Shown: piece by piece, positions 25,251-34,531 of the stretch
Numbering within the stretch: position 1 is the first letter of the stretch
How the letters are laid out: each line of letters begins with the position of its first letter
Assembly: GCA_022823235.1 (NCBI GenBank)
Contig: JAJDXO010000050.1
Location: 62,001-126,000, forward strand
Reading direction: 5' to 3'
DNA from: Rhodospirillales bacterium
GTDB lineage: Bacteria; Pseudomonadota; Alphaproteobacteria; Rhodospirillales; UBA2165
DNA length: 64,000 nt
Notes under the pieces: model-generated
Seen by the model: only the letters and a program-made list of their open reading frames with translations
The model's database searches: none
What the model was told of the DNA's origin: nothing
Position numbers and translations under genes: made by a program

Positions 25251-26255
25251 CTAGGAGAGATTCGCCAACCCGCCAATCAAGCCGGACGCATTGCCGTGGC
25301 GGATCATGTCCCGCTGATCCTCGGTGAGGTCCGCTTCTTCCAGGGCCTTGAAGGTCCACTCCGCGCCGAATTTGGTGCCGTCGGTGCCCATGACTATTTT
25401 GTCCGCGCCGTAGGCGGCGACACCGGCTTCGATGGCCCGGGCGCCGAAGGAGTTGCAGTCGACGAACAGGTTGTCGCGGCGAAGCCGGCTTGAAGGGAGG
25501 GGACGATCCGGAGAATCCAGATAGTTCCGGTGATCCAGCCGCTCGATCTCATAGGGAATATTGCCCCCCAGATTATGCACATGTACCCGGGCATCGGGAA
25601 AATCATCCAGGTAATCCGTAAAGCAGAACGTCATCATGTTGGAGGACAGACTGGCCTGCATGTCCAGCGTCCCCAGCCGATAGACGAAATTGTCCGCCTT
25701 TGGTCCAACCCGGGGCCAGTCGTCTTCCGGTCTCGGGTTCCAGTGGACCATTACCACCGCCTTTTGCTCGTTGGCGACCTCCAGAAGCGGCCGGTAGGCT
25801 TCCGCCGTTTCCCTGGTCACGAATGCGTTCCCCGGAAGGATCACGCCTATGGCGCCGGAAAGGCCCATGACGCGGCGGAACTCGTCGGCGGCGGCTTCCA
25901 TGTCCGCCAAGGGGAGTGACGCATAAAAGGCGAACCGGCCGGGATAGCGTTCGGCATAGGCCTGAAACTCGTCGTTGATGGCCCGCACCAACGGGAGTGA
26001 CTCCGCGACGGGCAGCCTTTCCGTCCACTGAAAGGTCCCAAAGGTGGACAGGACCGCCGTGGTGATTCCGGTTTCATCCATTTCCCGAAGCCGCTCTTCG
26101 ATGTCGTCGAAGGCGCCGTCCACGGGGGACGTTCCGCGCGGCGTCTCAAGCATCTCGACACCGTCCTGTTCCATAATCCTGGGCGGCTCGGTCCGGGCGC
26201 GCAAGAAGTCCGCCAAGACCGGCGGGCGCCAATGAGAGTGCATGTCGATGGTCAT
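25251..26255 (-). CDS. Amidohydrolase family 2 (ACMSD-like) metal-dependent hydrolase
   Basis: A 334-residue TIM-barrel hydrolase. The N-terminal HxH metal pair is in MTIDMHSHWRP (H5, H7). A later ligand His lies in MVHWNPRP, another in VHNLGGNIP, and the barrel-end Asp in GTDGTKFG, so the full zinc set of the decarboxylase branch (ACMSD, gamma-resorcylate decarboxylase, OMA hydrolase) is present. Typical reactions are non-oxidative decarboxylation or hydrolysis of ring-fission products. The ribosome site GGAGAG precedes the ATG. It stands alone on the minus strand, divergent from the TRAP-TAXI genes and separated by a region with several hairpins. Confidence 0.85.
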   Translation of the reverse strand: MTIDMHSHWRPPVLADFLRARTEPPRIMEQDGVEMLETPRGTSPVDGAFDDIEERLREMDETGITTAVLSTFGTFQWTERLPVAESLPLVRAINDEFQAYAERYPGRFAFYASLPLADMEAAADEFRRVMGLSGAIGVILPGNAFVTRETAEAYRPLLEVANEQKAVVMVHWNPRPEDDWPRVGPKADNFVYRLGTLDMQASLSSNMMTFCFTDYLDDFPDARVHVHNLGGNIPYEIERLDHRNYLDSPDRPLPSSRLRRDNLFVDCNSFGARAIEAGVAAYGADKIVMGTDGTKFGAEWTFKALEEADLTEDQRDMIRHGNASGLIGGLANLS

Positions 26256-26327
26256 GGTAATCTCTCCATTCCGATACTTTCACGCAGAGCTTAGGGAATG
26301 TGTTCCCCGGGATAAAGCCTCCGGTGG

Positions 26328-26471
26328 CCGTCCCACTCATAAGGCGTGGGACGGGCGATTGGTGGGAAATCGCCCAAATCGGGTGGGACCATTTGCCGCT
26401 TTTGCACCCTAAATTTTCGTACTAGCATCTTCTCCCCTACAAGCCCCCGGCCCGCAGAAGAGGGTGCAAAA
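26328..26471 (+). promoter_or_regulatory. Multi-hairpin leader upstream of TRAP-TAXI genes (candidate structured RNA)
   Basis: Three inverted repeats follow one another in the 290-base divergent gap: CCGTCCCAC/GTGGGACGG (26328-26336 with 26346-26354), GGGCGATT/AATCGCCC (26353-26360 with 26368-26375) and TTTTGCACCCT/AGGGTGCAAAA (26400-26410 with 26461-26471). GTGGGAC occurs again at 26383-26389, so the first stem has an alternative partner, as in attenuators and riboswitches. I recognise no known riboswitch class. It may instead be a set of protein-binding sites. Strand is assumed from the downstream gene at 26546. Confidence 0.4.
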
Positions 26472-26545
26472 CGGACTGTCTGAAAATAGCGTGCGAATTT
26501 GACTTCGTGCCGGTTCAAACCCGGCAGCGGCGTACAGGGAGCGGC

Positions 26546-28516
26546 ATGGCAATAGATCAGGCTTCGCAAGGGACGGAGAGCCCCGCCGAGAATCTGATGG
26601 GGAACACCAAGTGGCGTAAGCTGGGTGGCTGGCCGCTCTATATCCAAAACACGTTCCTGGCGGCCATTACCCTGTTGTGCGCGGCGTGGTCCATTGATCT
26701 TCACCACATCGTCGGCATTCCGGTGTTCAAGGAACAGTTCCTGGCCCTCATCTTCGGCCTCGCCATGGCGGCGATCTTAATCGGGCTGAAAGTGAACAAA
26801 ACGGTCACCTCGAACGAGGTGCCCGTGCATGATTGGATTTTGGCGATCCTATGCCTGATCTGCGGTTTATTTGTTGTCGCGACCTACCGGGACATTGTCG
26901 AGACCATCGGAGAATTACGGCCGGAACGGGTGGTGCTCGGGTATGCGGCGGTCATTTTGGTGTTCGAAGCCACACGGCGGGCGACGGGGTGGGCCCTCGT
27001 GGCCTTGGGGGCGGTGTTCATCGGCTATTCCGCGCTATCCGACTTTGCCCCTGGTATCCTGAATGTGCCGAGCACGCCGCTGAACCGGATCGCCACATAT
27101 CTCTATCTCGACAATAATTCGCTCTTCGGGACGCCCCTCGACGTCACGACCGGCATCATCGTGGCCTTCATTCTGTTCGGCAGGGTGCTGTTCGCCGCGA
27201 ATGGCGACAAGTTCCTCAATGACTTTGCGCTGACGACCATGGGCAAGTACCGGGGCGGGCCGGCCAAGGTCGCCGTTGTGGCCTCCAGCCTGTTCGGCAC
27301 CATCTCCGGCAGCGCAGTCTCCAACGTCGTGATGGACGGCCCCATCACCATCCCCATGATGCGGCGTTCGGGCTACCGGGGACACGTGGCGGCGGCCATC
27401 GAAGCCGTTGCGTCGACGGGCGGTCAGATCATGCCGCCGGTGATGGGCATCGTCGCCTTTCTCATGATCGACATTCTGCAGGTATCCTATGGCGAGGTGA
27501 TTATCGCCGCGCTCCTGCCGGCGCTCATGTACTACCTGGCGCTGTTCATGCAGGTGGACCTGGAAGCGGCGAAACAAAAACTCACCGGTGTCGATACCTC
27601 CGACGCGCCCTCCGTCGGCAACATCATGGCCAGGGGTTGGATCTTCGTAATCCCCATCTTCCTGCTGATCTGGACGTTGATCGCCGAAGGCTGGGCGCCG
27701 GGCCGTTCCGCCATGTTGGCGGTCGGGGCGACCGTCGCCGTCGCCGTCTTCAACAAAGCCACCCGGCCCACGCTGAATCAGCTTTGGATCGCGGTCCGGG
27801 AGACGGGCCAGACCGTCCTCGAGTTGGTCATCATCACGGCGCTCGCCGGCATGATCATCGGCGCCATTCAAATCTCGACGCTCGGGTTTAATTTCTCACT
27901 CCTGTTGACCCAGATGGCAGGGGACAGCGCGTTAAGCCTCCTCCTGATGACCGCCGTGGTGTGCATCATTCTCGGTATGGGCATGCCGTCCGGCGTTATC
28001 TACCTCATGCTGGCGCTCCTGATCGCGCCGGCCCTGGTGGAAATCGGCATTCCGAAGATGGCGGCGCATCTGTTTATCTTCTATTTCGGCATGCTCTCCA
28101 TGATCACGCCGCCCATTTGCATTGCGACATTCGCGGCCTGCGCGGTGGCCAACACGGATTTCTGGAAAACGGGTTGGGCGGGCGTGCGCCTCGGCATCGT
28201 CGCCTATCTGGTGCCGTTCGTCTTCGTTTTCCAACCGGCCCTCATTTTCCACGGCACGGCGATGGAGGTACTCACGGTCGCCATGAAGACCGGCATCGGG
28301 GTCGGCGTCCTGGCCGTCGGGATGGCCGGCTACATGTTTAGACCCATGACGCTGCCGGAGCAGGCCATTGCCACGATCTGCGGCGTGGTGATTATGGTGG
28401 TGCCCTTTGGGATGGCCTTTTCCTGGCCGCTCCTCGGCACGGCGGCGGTCATCACGGTCGCCATTTCGGTGATGCAATGGCGGCAACGGCCGCTGCTCAG
28501 CGGACAGGAGGGCTGA
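26546..28516 (+). CDS. TRAP transporter fused permease (DctQ-DctM, TAXI type)
   Basis: A 656-residue membrane protein from ATG 26546 (AGGGAG upstream). The N-terminal four-helix part (LYIQNTFLAAITLLCAAWSIDL; DWILAILCLICGLFVVATYRDI) corresponds to DctQ. The rest is a DctM-like large permease with GKYRGGPAKVAVVASSLFGTISGSAVSNVVMDGPITIPMM and TGGQIMPPVMGIVAFLM. Such 4TM/12TM fusions work with TAXI binding proteins, and one is encoded 138 bases downstream. They use sodium or proton gradients to import organic acids. Gene order (permease first) is the reverse of the common one. Substrate unknown, but TauD and hydantoinase genes follow. Confidence 0.9.
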   Translation: MAIDQASQGTESPAENLMGNTKWRKLGGWPLYIQNTFLAAITLLCAAWSIDLHHIVGIPVFKEQFLALIFGLAMAAILIGLKVNKTVTSNEVPVHDWILAILCLICGLFVVATYRDIVETIGELRPERVVLGYAAVILVFEATRRATGWALVALGAVFIGYSALSDFAPGILNVPSTPLNRIATYLYLDNNSLFGTPLDVTTGIIVAFILFGRVLFAANGDKFLNDFALTTMGKYRGGPAKVAVVASSLFGTISGSAVSNVVMDGPITIPMMRRSGYRGHVAAAIEAVASTGGQIMPPVMGIVAFLMIDILQVSYGEVIIAALLPALMYYLALFMQVDLEAAKQKLTGVDTSDAPSVGNIMARGWIFVIPIFLLIWTLIAEGWAPGRSAMLAVGATVAVAVFNKATRPTLNQLWIAVRETGQTVLELVIITALAGMIIGAIQISTLGFNFSLLLTQMAGDSALSLLLMTAVVCIILGMGMPSGVIYLMLALLIAPALVEIGIPKMAAHLFIFYFGMLSMITPPICIATFAACAVANTDFWKTGWAGVRLGIVAYLVPFVFVFQPALIFHGTAMEVLTVAMKTGIGVGVLAVGMAGYMFRPMTLPEQAIATICGVVIMVVPFGMAFSWPLLGTAAVITVAISVMQWRQRPLLSGQEG

Positions 28517-28654
28517 CCCGGAGGGCGTAGTTTTTTTGATAATTCGTGCTTGGTCATCCGATCGGAAGTAGCCGGCGACCATGTTGCCGGAATCGAGTCT
28601 CGTTTCGCGTTAATTCTCTTCGGAGAGCATTGAACCATATGGGAGGACTTCAAG

Positions 28655-29671
28655 ATGGTTAACTCAGTATCAAGAACCTTTGCAGGACTGGCGATTGGCG
28701 CCGGTCTGGTGACATTCGCGGCGGGTGTTGCCCAGGCGCAAACCATGGTGGTCGCCACGGACCGTCAGGGCAGCCTGATGAACCGCGTCGGCACGGCCAT
28801 GGCCAAGGTCATGACGGACCATTCCGACATGCGGTTCGTGGTGCGGCCCTTTGCCGGACCGGACGCTTATTTGGATGCCCACAACCGGGGGGAGATCAAA
28901 CTCTCCGTGTTGACGGCCAGCTCCGTCTATCTGGAAGTGACCGGCGGCAACAAGGCCAAAAAGGTGCGCAAGAACTTCCGGATTCTCCGGGCCGGTCCCA
29001 ACGTCCTGCGCCTGGGTTTGGTCGTGAACAACGACTCCCCGATCAAGCAGGTCGCGGATCTCAAGGGCAAGAAGCTGACCTCCGACTTCGGCGGCCACTC
29101 CACCCTGCCGCGCTCCATCGCGACGGGTCTCGGAAACGGCGGTCTCACCTGGGATGACGTTGTGAAAGTGCCGGTCACCGGTGTGGTCGATGGCATCAAG
29201 ACTTTCGGCGCCGGCCGTGTGGATTCCAGCTGGGCCGCGATGGGCATGCCGATCCTTCGTGAAATTCACGCCAAGAACAAAGTACGTTTCCTGAGCTTTG
29301 ACGGTTCGCCTGAGAAGCTGGCCAAAATGCGGCAAATGATGTTCCCGGGATTGCAGCTTGCCAAGTTCCCGAAACCCATTCCGCCGCTGGGTATCATGGG
29401 CCCCACGAACCTGATCACCTATGACACCTATCTCATGGCCCACAAGGACCTGGACGACGCCACGGCGCACAAGATCACCGAAGCGCTGTGGAAGGGCACG
29501 GACGCCTTCACCAAGGCCAGCCCGATCTTCCGGGGCTTCGCCAAGAAGAACGCCGTCACCCTCTATCCGATGGTGCCGTACCACCAGGCCTCGGTGAAGT
29601 TTTACAAGGGCCAGGGCCTGTGGACGGACGCGGCCGACAAAGCGAGCAAAATGGCCATGGACGTCAAGTAG
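28655..29671 (+). CDS. TRAP transporter binding protein, TAXI family
   Basis: 338 residues. A signal peptide (FAGLAIGAGLVTFAAGVAQAQ) precedes a TAXI-type binding fold: TMVVATDRQGSLMNRVGTAMAKVM, NNDSPIKQVADLKGKKLTSDFGGHST, GVVDGIKTFGAGRVDSSWAAMG. It partners the fused permease upstream; GGGAGGA lies before the ATG. TAXI proteins bind small carboxylates such as glutamate or 2-oxoglutarate in the few known cases. A terminator at 29698-29727 lies between it and the TauD-like gene, so expression probably drops after this gene. Confidence 0.88.
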   Translation: MVNSVSRTFAGLAIGAGLVTFAAGVAQAQTMVVATDRQGSLMNRVGTAMAKVMTDHSDMRFVVRPFAGPDAYLDAHNRGEIKLSVLTASSVYLEVTGGNKAKKVRKNFRILRAGPNVLRLGLVVNNDSPIKQVADLKGKKLTSDFGGHSTLPRSIATGLGNGGLTWDDVVKVPVTGVVDGIKTFGAGRVDSSWAAMGMPILREIHAKNKVRFLSFDGSPEKLAKMRQMMFPGLQLAKFPKPIPPLGIMGPTNLITYDTYLMAHKDLDDATAHKITEALWKGTDAFTKASPIFRGFAKKNAVTLYPMVPYHQASVKFYKGQGLWTDAADKASKMAMDVK

Positions 29672-29697
29672 GCCGGCTTAACGTGCAACGATGGGAA

Positions 29698-29727
29698 GGG
29701 GCCGGTCTGTGAAGGCCGGCCCCTTTT
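29698..29727 (+). terminator. Rho-independent terminator after the TAXI gene
   Basis: GGGGCCGG (29698-29705) pairs with CCGGCCCC (29716-29723), followed by TTTT. It lies 27 bases after the TAXI stop and just before the TauD start at 29741. Confidence 0.7.
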
Positions 29728-29740
29728 CGGTAACGCTGAA

Positions 29741-30574
29741 ATGACGGCACTGGATACGGCACCGCTTTCTCCCGCTCTCGGGATCGAGGTCTCCGGCATT
29801 GATTTGTCGATGCCCCTGGGCGGGGAGACGGCATCGGCGCTCAGGTCTTTGTGGCTCGAGCACGGGGTGATGCTGTTCCGGGATCAATTCCTGGACGATC
29901 CCCGACTGGTGGACGCCGCCCGCCTCTTCGGTGAACCGGTGACGCCCAACTCGGTGACCGAGCCGGAATACGGGCGCGACCCGCATGTTCTCCTCGTTAG
30001 CAACATACGGGAAAACGGAGAGCCCATCGGGGTGCTGCCGGACGGGGAACTGCAGTTTCACTCCGACTCCGCCTTCCTGGAGGAACCCCTTATGGCGACC
30101 ATGCTCCATGGAGATCGAATTCCAAGCCGGGGAGGCGAGACGTTGTTTGCCAGTGCGGCGAAGGCATATGAAACGCTGACGGACGATCGGAAAGAGCGCC
30201 TGCGGGGCCTCAAGGCCGTAAACGCCTACGACTATTACACGCAAGTAAAAACCGCGTCCTATGATCGGACCACGGGACCCTTTGCCGTTCATCCGATCGT
30301 CCGCACCCACCCGGAGACGGGCAGGAAAGCCATCTATGTGAACCGGCTGATGACCGAGGAGATCGTCGGCCAAACCGCCGAAGAGAGTGCTGCGATTTTG
30401 AATGATTTGTTCGAGCGGCTGGAGGATCCGGGGCTGCGCTATACCCACATGTGGCGGCCGGGCGATGTCCTGATTTGGGACAATCGCAGTGTCCAGCATG
30501 CCCGCAACGACTTTCCGGCGGAGGAAACCAGACTGCTGCGCCGCGTCGGGCTCAAGGGAGACCGACCGTATTAG
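29741..30574 (+). CDS. TauD/TfdA-family Fe(II)/2-oxoglutarate dioxygenase
   Basis: 277 residues with the complete facial triad: H107 and D109 in LQFHSDSAFLEEP, and H253 in SVQHARNDFP. A 2-oxoglutarate-binding Arg follows in EETRLLRRV. The N-terminus PLSPALGIEVSGIDLSMPL is typical. Family members hydroxylate taurine, alkyl sulfates (AtsK) or aryloxyacetates, releasing sulfite, an aldehyde or a phenol by collapse of the hydroxylated product. With the sulfatases and ASST genes of this island, an alkyl sulfate or sulfonate substrate is attractive but unproven. It follows a terminator, so it may have its own promoter. Hydantoinase genes follow after 186 bases. Confidence 0.9.
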   Translation: MTALDTAPLSPALGIEVSGIDLSMPLGGETASALRSLWLEHGVMLFRDQFLDDPRLVDAARLFGEPVTPNSVTEPEYGRDPHVLLVSNIRENGEPIGVLPDGELQFHSDSAFLEEPLMATMLHGDRIPSRGGETLFASAAKAYETLTDDRKERLRGLKAVNAYDYYTQVKTASYDRTTGPFAVHPIVRTHPETGRKAIYVNRLMTEEIVGQTAEESAAILNDLFERLEDPGLRYTHMWRPGDVLIWDNRSVQHARNDFPAEETRLLRRVGLKGDRPY

Positions 30575-30760
30575 AGGCTCGTCCGGCACCAAGCGGAAAG
30601 CCCGGACCGGACCTCCCGGACTTGACGGAACGTATCGGGGACCCGAAAGATGAAAGACCAAACGGTTGTTGAAGACGTGCCGGCAGGCTCATGCGAAATG
30701 GCGAAGGCCGCCGCGCCCTCGCTTGAGGCGGGCGTCTTGAATGAATAAGGGCCTTTGAGC

Positions 30761-32833
30761 ATGTCCGGCCGGACTTCCCATGTCATCGGCGCCGACATCG
30801 GCGGGACCTTCACCGACCTGGTCGGCATTTCGGAAGGCGGCATCTATATCGGGAAATCCGCCACCGTGCAGGACGATCCGACGGAGGGCGTCGCGGCCTG
30901 TATCCGGGAAGCCGGCGTGTCGCTTGGGGAAATCGATCAGTTCCGCCACGGCTCCACCATCGCCATCAACACGGTCCTGGAACGCAAAGGCGCCAAAACG
31001 GCCCTCGTCACCACGGAAGGGTTCCGCGACGTTTACGCCATCGGCCGCAGCAACCGGCCCGAAGGGTTCAACCTGGCCTTCACCCGGCCGAAGCCCCTAA
31101 TTCCCCGGGAACTGTCGTTCGAAGTGACGGAACGGCTCAACGCCAAGGGGGAGGAATTGACGCCTCTGGACGAAGAGGGCGTCCGCCGGACGGGAGAACG
31201 CCTGAACGAGCTTGGCATCGACGCCGTCGCCGTCTGCCTCCTGCACTCCTACGCCAATCCGGCCCATGAAGTCCGGCTGGGCGAGATCCTCCGGGAAACC
31301 TGTCCCGGCTGCTTCGTCACCCTGTCATCCGACATATTGCGGGAGTACCGGGAATACGAGCGCACCTCCACGACGGCCCTCAACGCCTATGTGGGGCCTC
31401 GGGTGAGCCGCTATCTGGACCGGCTCGATACCTATCTCTCGGATGGCGGCTTCACCGGCCAGAAACACATCATGCGCTCCAACGGCGGTTCCATGTCCAT
31501 GGACCAGGCGCGGGTGCAGCCGGTGGCCATGATGGAATCCGGGCCTGTTGCGGGCATGATCGGCGCGGGGCATCTGGCCGAACTCTTGGGCTACGAACAA
31601 TGCATCGGCTTCGACATGGGGGGCACGACCGCCAAGTCCAGTATGTTCCGGGACGGACGGCCCACCGTACACGAAGATTACTTCATCGGCGGCTATGCGA
31701 CGGGACAACCAATGCAAATCCCCGTCGTGGATATCGTTGAGATCGGCGCCGGCGGGGGCAGCATCGCCTGGTGCGACCGGCAGGGCGGCCTTCACATAGG
31801 ACCGCAAAGCGCCGGGGCGGACCCGGGCCCGGCCTGCTACGGCAATGGCGGAAGGGAAGCGACCATTACGGATGCGGACCTGGTGCTGGGCCGGTTGAAC
31901 GGCGACCGGTTTCTCTCCGGACGGATGGCGCTGCAATCCGGCCTCGGTGAGAAGGCCATTGCGGATGCCGTGGGCGGTCCCTTGGAACTGAGCCTGGTGG
32001 AGGCCGCTTTCGGCATCGCCAAGATCGCGGACACGGCCATGTCCCTGGCCGTCCGCTCGGTCTCCGTCGAGCGGGGGAGCGATCCCCGGGACTGCGCCAT
32101 GATGGCTTTTGGCGGCGCCGGCCCTCTCCACGCGCTCTCCATCGCCCAGGACATCTCCATCCCGACCGTGGTGATCCCACGCTTCCCCGGAAATTTCTCG
32201 GCGTTCGGGATGCTGATGGCGCCCTGGCGGCAGGACTTCCTGCGCACCTTCGTCGCGCCGCTGAGCGATGTCGACCCAACGGCGGTTCAAGGCCTTATGG
32301 AAGATTTGATGGGCCAGGGAACTGCGTTGCTGGAAGACGAAGGGTTGCCGGCAAGCGAGGCCGGTTTTGGCTACGCCGCCGATCTACGATACATGGGCCA
32401 AGAGCATGCCATTCCCGTTCCGTTCAAGGATTCCAGCGATTTGAAAGATGGCGGATCGGCGCAGCTCCGCCAGGACTTCGAGAAACGCCACCTCGACCAG
32501 TACGGCCATGCGGCGCCCGGTGAAAGAATCCAGGTGGCCAAAATCCGTCTTACGGTGACGGTGGAAGGCGACACGGAAGCCGCGAAGCAATGGCTGTCGA
32601 CGCCCTACCGGCCGGAAGATGCCCAGCCGGATCAGGAACGCCCGGTCTATTTCGACCGGGAGACGGACGCGGTTGAGGCCCGGATCGTCTGGCGGCCGGG
32701 ATTGGCGCCCGGAACCGAGATTGCCGGACCTGCGGTGATCGAAGAGCCGAATTCCACGACCTTGCTCTTTCCCGGAGATATGGCGAAAGTAAGTGAGCAC
32801 GGTCATCTCATCATTTCCGTGGGAGGGCCATAG
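30761..32833 (+). CDS. Hydantoinase/oxoprolinase A subunit (HyuA family)
   Basis: 690 residues. The N-terminal ATP site HVIGADIGGTFTDLVGI and HGSTIAINTVLERKGAKTALVTTEGFRDV, the middle MRSNGGSMSMDQARVQPVAMMESGPVAGMIGA and FDMGGTTAKSSMF, and a C-terminal RYMGQEHAIPVPF region are all diagnostic. HyuA with HyuB forms ATP-dependent N-methylhydantoinases, 5-oxoprolinases or acetone-carboxylase-like enzymes that open lactam rings or carboxylate ketones. ATG 30761 is preferred to a TTG at 30755. HyuB follows after 3 bases. With the amidase and two M24 proteins nearby, a cyclic amide or urea-type substrate is reasonable. Confidence 0.92.
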   Translation: MSGRTSHVIGADIGGTFTDLVGISEGGIYIGKSATVQDDPTEGVAACIREAGVSLGEIDQFRHGSTIAINTVLERKGAKTALVTTEGFRDVYAIGRSNRPEGFNLAFTRPKPLIPRELSFEVTERLNAKGEELTPLDEEGVRRTGERLNELGIDAVAVCLLHSYANPAHEVRLGEILRETCPGCFVTLSSDILREYREYERTSTTALNAYVGPRVSRYLDRLDTYLSDGGFTGQKHIMRSNGGSMSMDQARVQPVAMMESGPVAGMIGAGHLAELLGYEQCIGFDMGGTTAKSSMFRDGRPTVHEDYFIGGYATGQPMQIPVVDIVEIGAGGGSIAWCDRQGGLHIGPQSAGADPGPACYGNGGREATITDADLVLGRLNGDRFLSGRMALQSGLGEKAIADAVGGPLELSLVEAAFGIAKIADTAMSLAVRSVSVERGSDPRDCAMMAFGGAGPLHALSIAQDISIPTVVIPRFPGNFSAFGMLMAPWRQDFLRTFVAPLSDVDPTAVQGLMEDLMGQGTALLEDEGLPASEAGFGYAADLRYMGQEHAIPVPFKDSSDLKDGGSAQLRQDFEKRHLDQYGHAAPGERIQVAKIRLTVTVEGDTEAAKQWLSTPYRPEDAQPDQERPVYFDRETDAVEARIVWRPGLAPGTEIAGPAVIEEPNSTTLLFPGDMAKVSEHGHLIISVGGP

Positions 32834-32836
32834 ACC

Positions 32837-34531
32837 ATGACCCGTAACGTTCATCCGATCACCTTGGAGGTGGTGCGCAGCGCCTTTGTCGCCTATTCGG
32901 AGGAAATGGCGACGGCCCTTTGCCGCTCGGCCCACAACCTCATGATTTATGAGGTGCGGGATTTCTGCTGCGGACTGGTGGACACCCGCGGCGACCTCAT
33001 CAGTCAGAACGCGGGCGGGCTGCCGATCTTTCTGGCGGACCTCGGTGTCGCCGTGAAAGACGGCATCGACCGCTATGGACTGGACGGATTTTCGCCGGGC
33101 GACGTGATCATCATGAACCACGCCGAGGTATGCGGCCAGCACCTCAACAACATCGTCATCTATACGCCGTGCTTCCACGACGGCGAGGTCGTTGCCTTCG
33201 CGGCCAACCGGGCCCACTGGGTGGATGTGGGCGGCACACGGGTCGGCTTTGGATCGTACGAGTCATACGAGATTTTTCAGGAAGGCTTGCAGTTTCGTTC
33301 CCTCAAAATTTTTGACGCCGGCAAGCGCAACGACGCCATCTGGCAGATCATCGAGGACAATCTCCGCTTCCCGGAATCTTCCTTGGGCGACCTCAGGGCC
33401 CAGATCGCGTCATGCAACATCGCCGAGCGCCGCCTGGCCGAGCTCTACGATCGCTACGATGCGGAAACCATTCGGGCCTGCATCGAAACCACCTGGGAAC
33501 AGTCCGAGGCCGCCGCGCGGGAGGTGATCGCCGGCATTGCCGACGGCACCTACGAAGCGGAAGGCTGTCTCGACAACGACGGGGTAGACCTCGACACGCC
33601 CCTGGTCATCAAAGTCAAGGTGACCATCAAGGGCAGCCGGATGACCATCGACTATACGGGCACCAACCCGCAGGTCCGGTCACCTCTGAATTCCGGCTCC
33701 GGCGGTCTGGCGGCGGCGCGGATTGCCTTCAAGAGCCTGACCCTGCCGAACGCGCCGGTAAACGAAGGCTGCTTCCGGCCCCTCGATCTGATCTCGCCGG
33801 AGGGCACCATTCTGAACGCCAGGCCCCCCGCCGCCATCGGCCTCTGGAGCATCGCCCTCCCGACCGTAATCGATCTTATATTGAAGGCCTTGGCCCCGGC
33901 GCTCCCCGACGTCATCCCCGCCGCCCACAAGGGGGATATGGGTGGCTGTTCCTTTTATGGCTACCGGGAAAACGACGGCAGCCGATTCCTGCTCATGAAC
34001 ATCATGGGCGGCGGCTGGGGCGGCCGGCCGGATCGGGACGGCGAAAGCGCGGCCATGTCCGTCTGCCAAAGCGATGTCCGCAACGTGCCGGTGGAGGTTC
34101 AGGAGATGACCTATCCCTTTGTCATCGAATGCCACAAATACCGCCCCGACAGCGCCGGAAGCGGCAAGTACCGGGGTGGGTTTGGCGTCGAGATACGCTA
34201 CCGCTGTATCCAGGACACAACGGCCAACATCAATTTCGACCGGTCCGTCGACGTGCCGTGGGGGTTGCACGGGGGCACCTCCGGCGCCGTGAATGAAGCG
34301 GTGGTCTATTTTAAGGACGGCCGCGAGGAACGGGTGCTCAAGCAGACCAACATTCCCCTCCAGGCGGGAGACTGCGTGAGTTTCTTCACCGGCGGCGGCG
34401 GCGGATTTGGCGATCCCGGCGAGCGGGACGAGAGCGCGATCCTGGCGGACTACGAGACCGGCCTGCTGACGGCGGCAAAGATCAAACAGGATTACGGCCT
34501 CTCCGTCGGGGTTGGGGGCACCGGCTCATGA
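32837..34531 (+). CDS. Hydantoinase/oxoprolinase B subunit (HyuB family)
   Basis: 564 residues opening MTRNVHPITLEVVRSAFVAYSEEMATALCRSAHNLMIYEVRDFCC, with DVIIMNHAEVCGQHLNNIVIYTPCF (a usual metal-binding zone) and the glycine-rich close TGGGGGFGDPGERDESAILADYETGLLT. It is the partner of HyuA, 3 bases upstream. The common N-terminal wording in family members is NDPY...GGTHLND; here the His and Asn of CGQHLNN take that place. The stop overlaps the ATG of the M24 gene (ATGA), so HyuA, HyuB and the first M24 protein are translationally linked. Confidence 0.9.
   Translation: MTRNVHPITLEVVRSAFVAYSEEMATALCRSAHNLMIYEVRDFCCGLVDTRGDLISQNAGGLPIFLADLGVAVKDGIDRYGLDGFSPGDVIIMNHAEVCGQHLNNIVIYTPCFHDGEVVAFAANRAHWVDVGGTRVGFGSYESYEIFQEGLQFRSLKIFDAGKRNDAIWQIIEDNLRFPESSLGDLRAQIASCNIAERRLAELYDRYDAETIRACIETTWEQSEAAAREVIAGIADGTYEAEGCLDNDGVDLDTPLVIKVKVTIKGSRMTIDYTGTNPQVRSPLNSGSGGLAAARIAFKSLTLPNAPVNEGCFRPLDLISPEGTILNARPPAAIGLWSIALPTVIDLILKALAPALPDVIPAAHKGDMGGCSFYGYRENDGSRFLLMNIMGGGWGGRPDRDGESAAMSVCQSDVRNVPVEVQEMTYPFVIECHKYRPDSAGSGKYRGGFGVEIRYRCIQDTTANINFDRSVDVPWGLHGGTSGAVNEAVVYFKDGREERVLKQTNIPLQAGDCVSFFTGGGGGFGDPGERDESAILADYETGLLTAAKIKQDYGLSVGVGGTGS

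Noticed and set aside
30650..30748. 32-residue ORF (MKDQTVVEDVPAGSCEMAKAAA...) between the TauD and HyuA genes
   Set aside because: It has a weak ribosome site, no family resemblance and typical shadow composition; too little to call.
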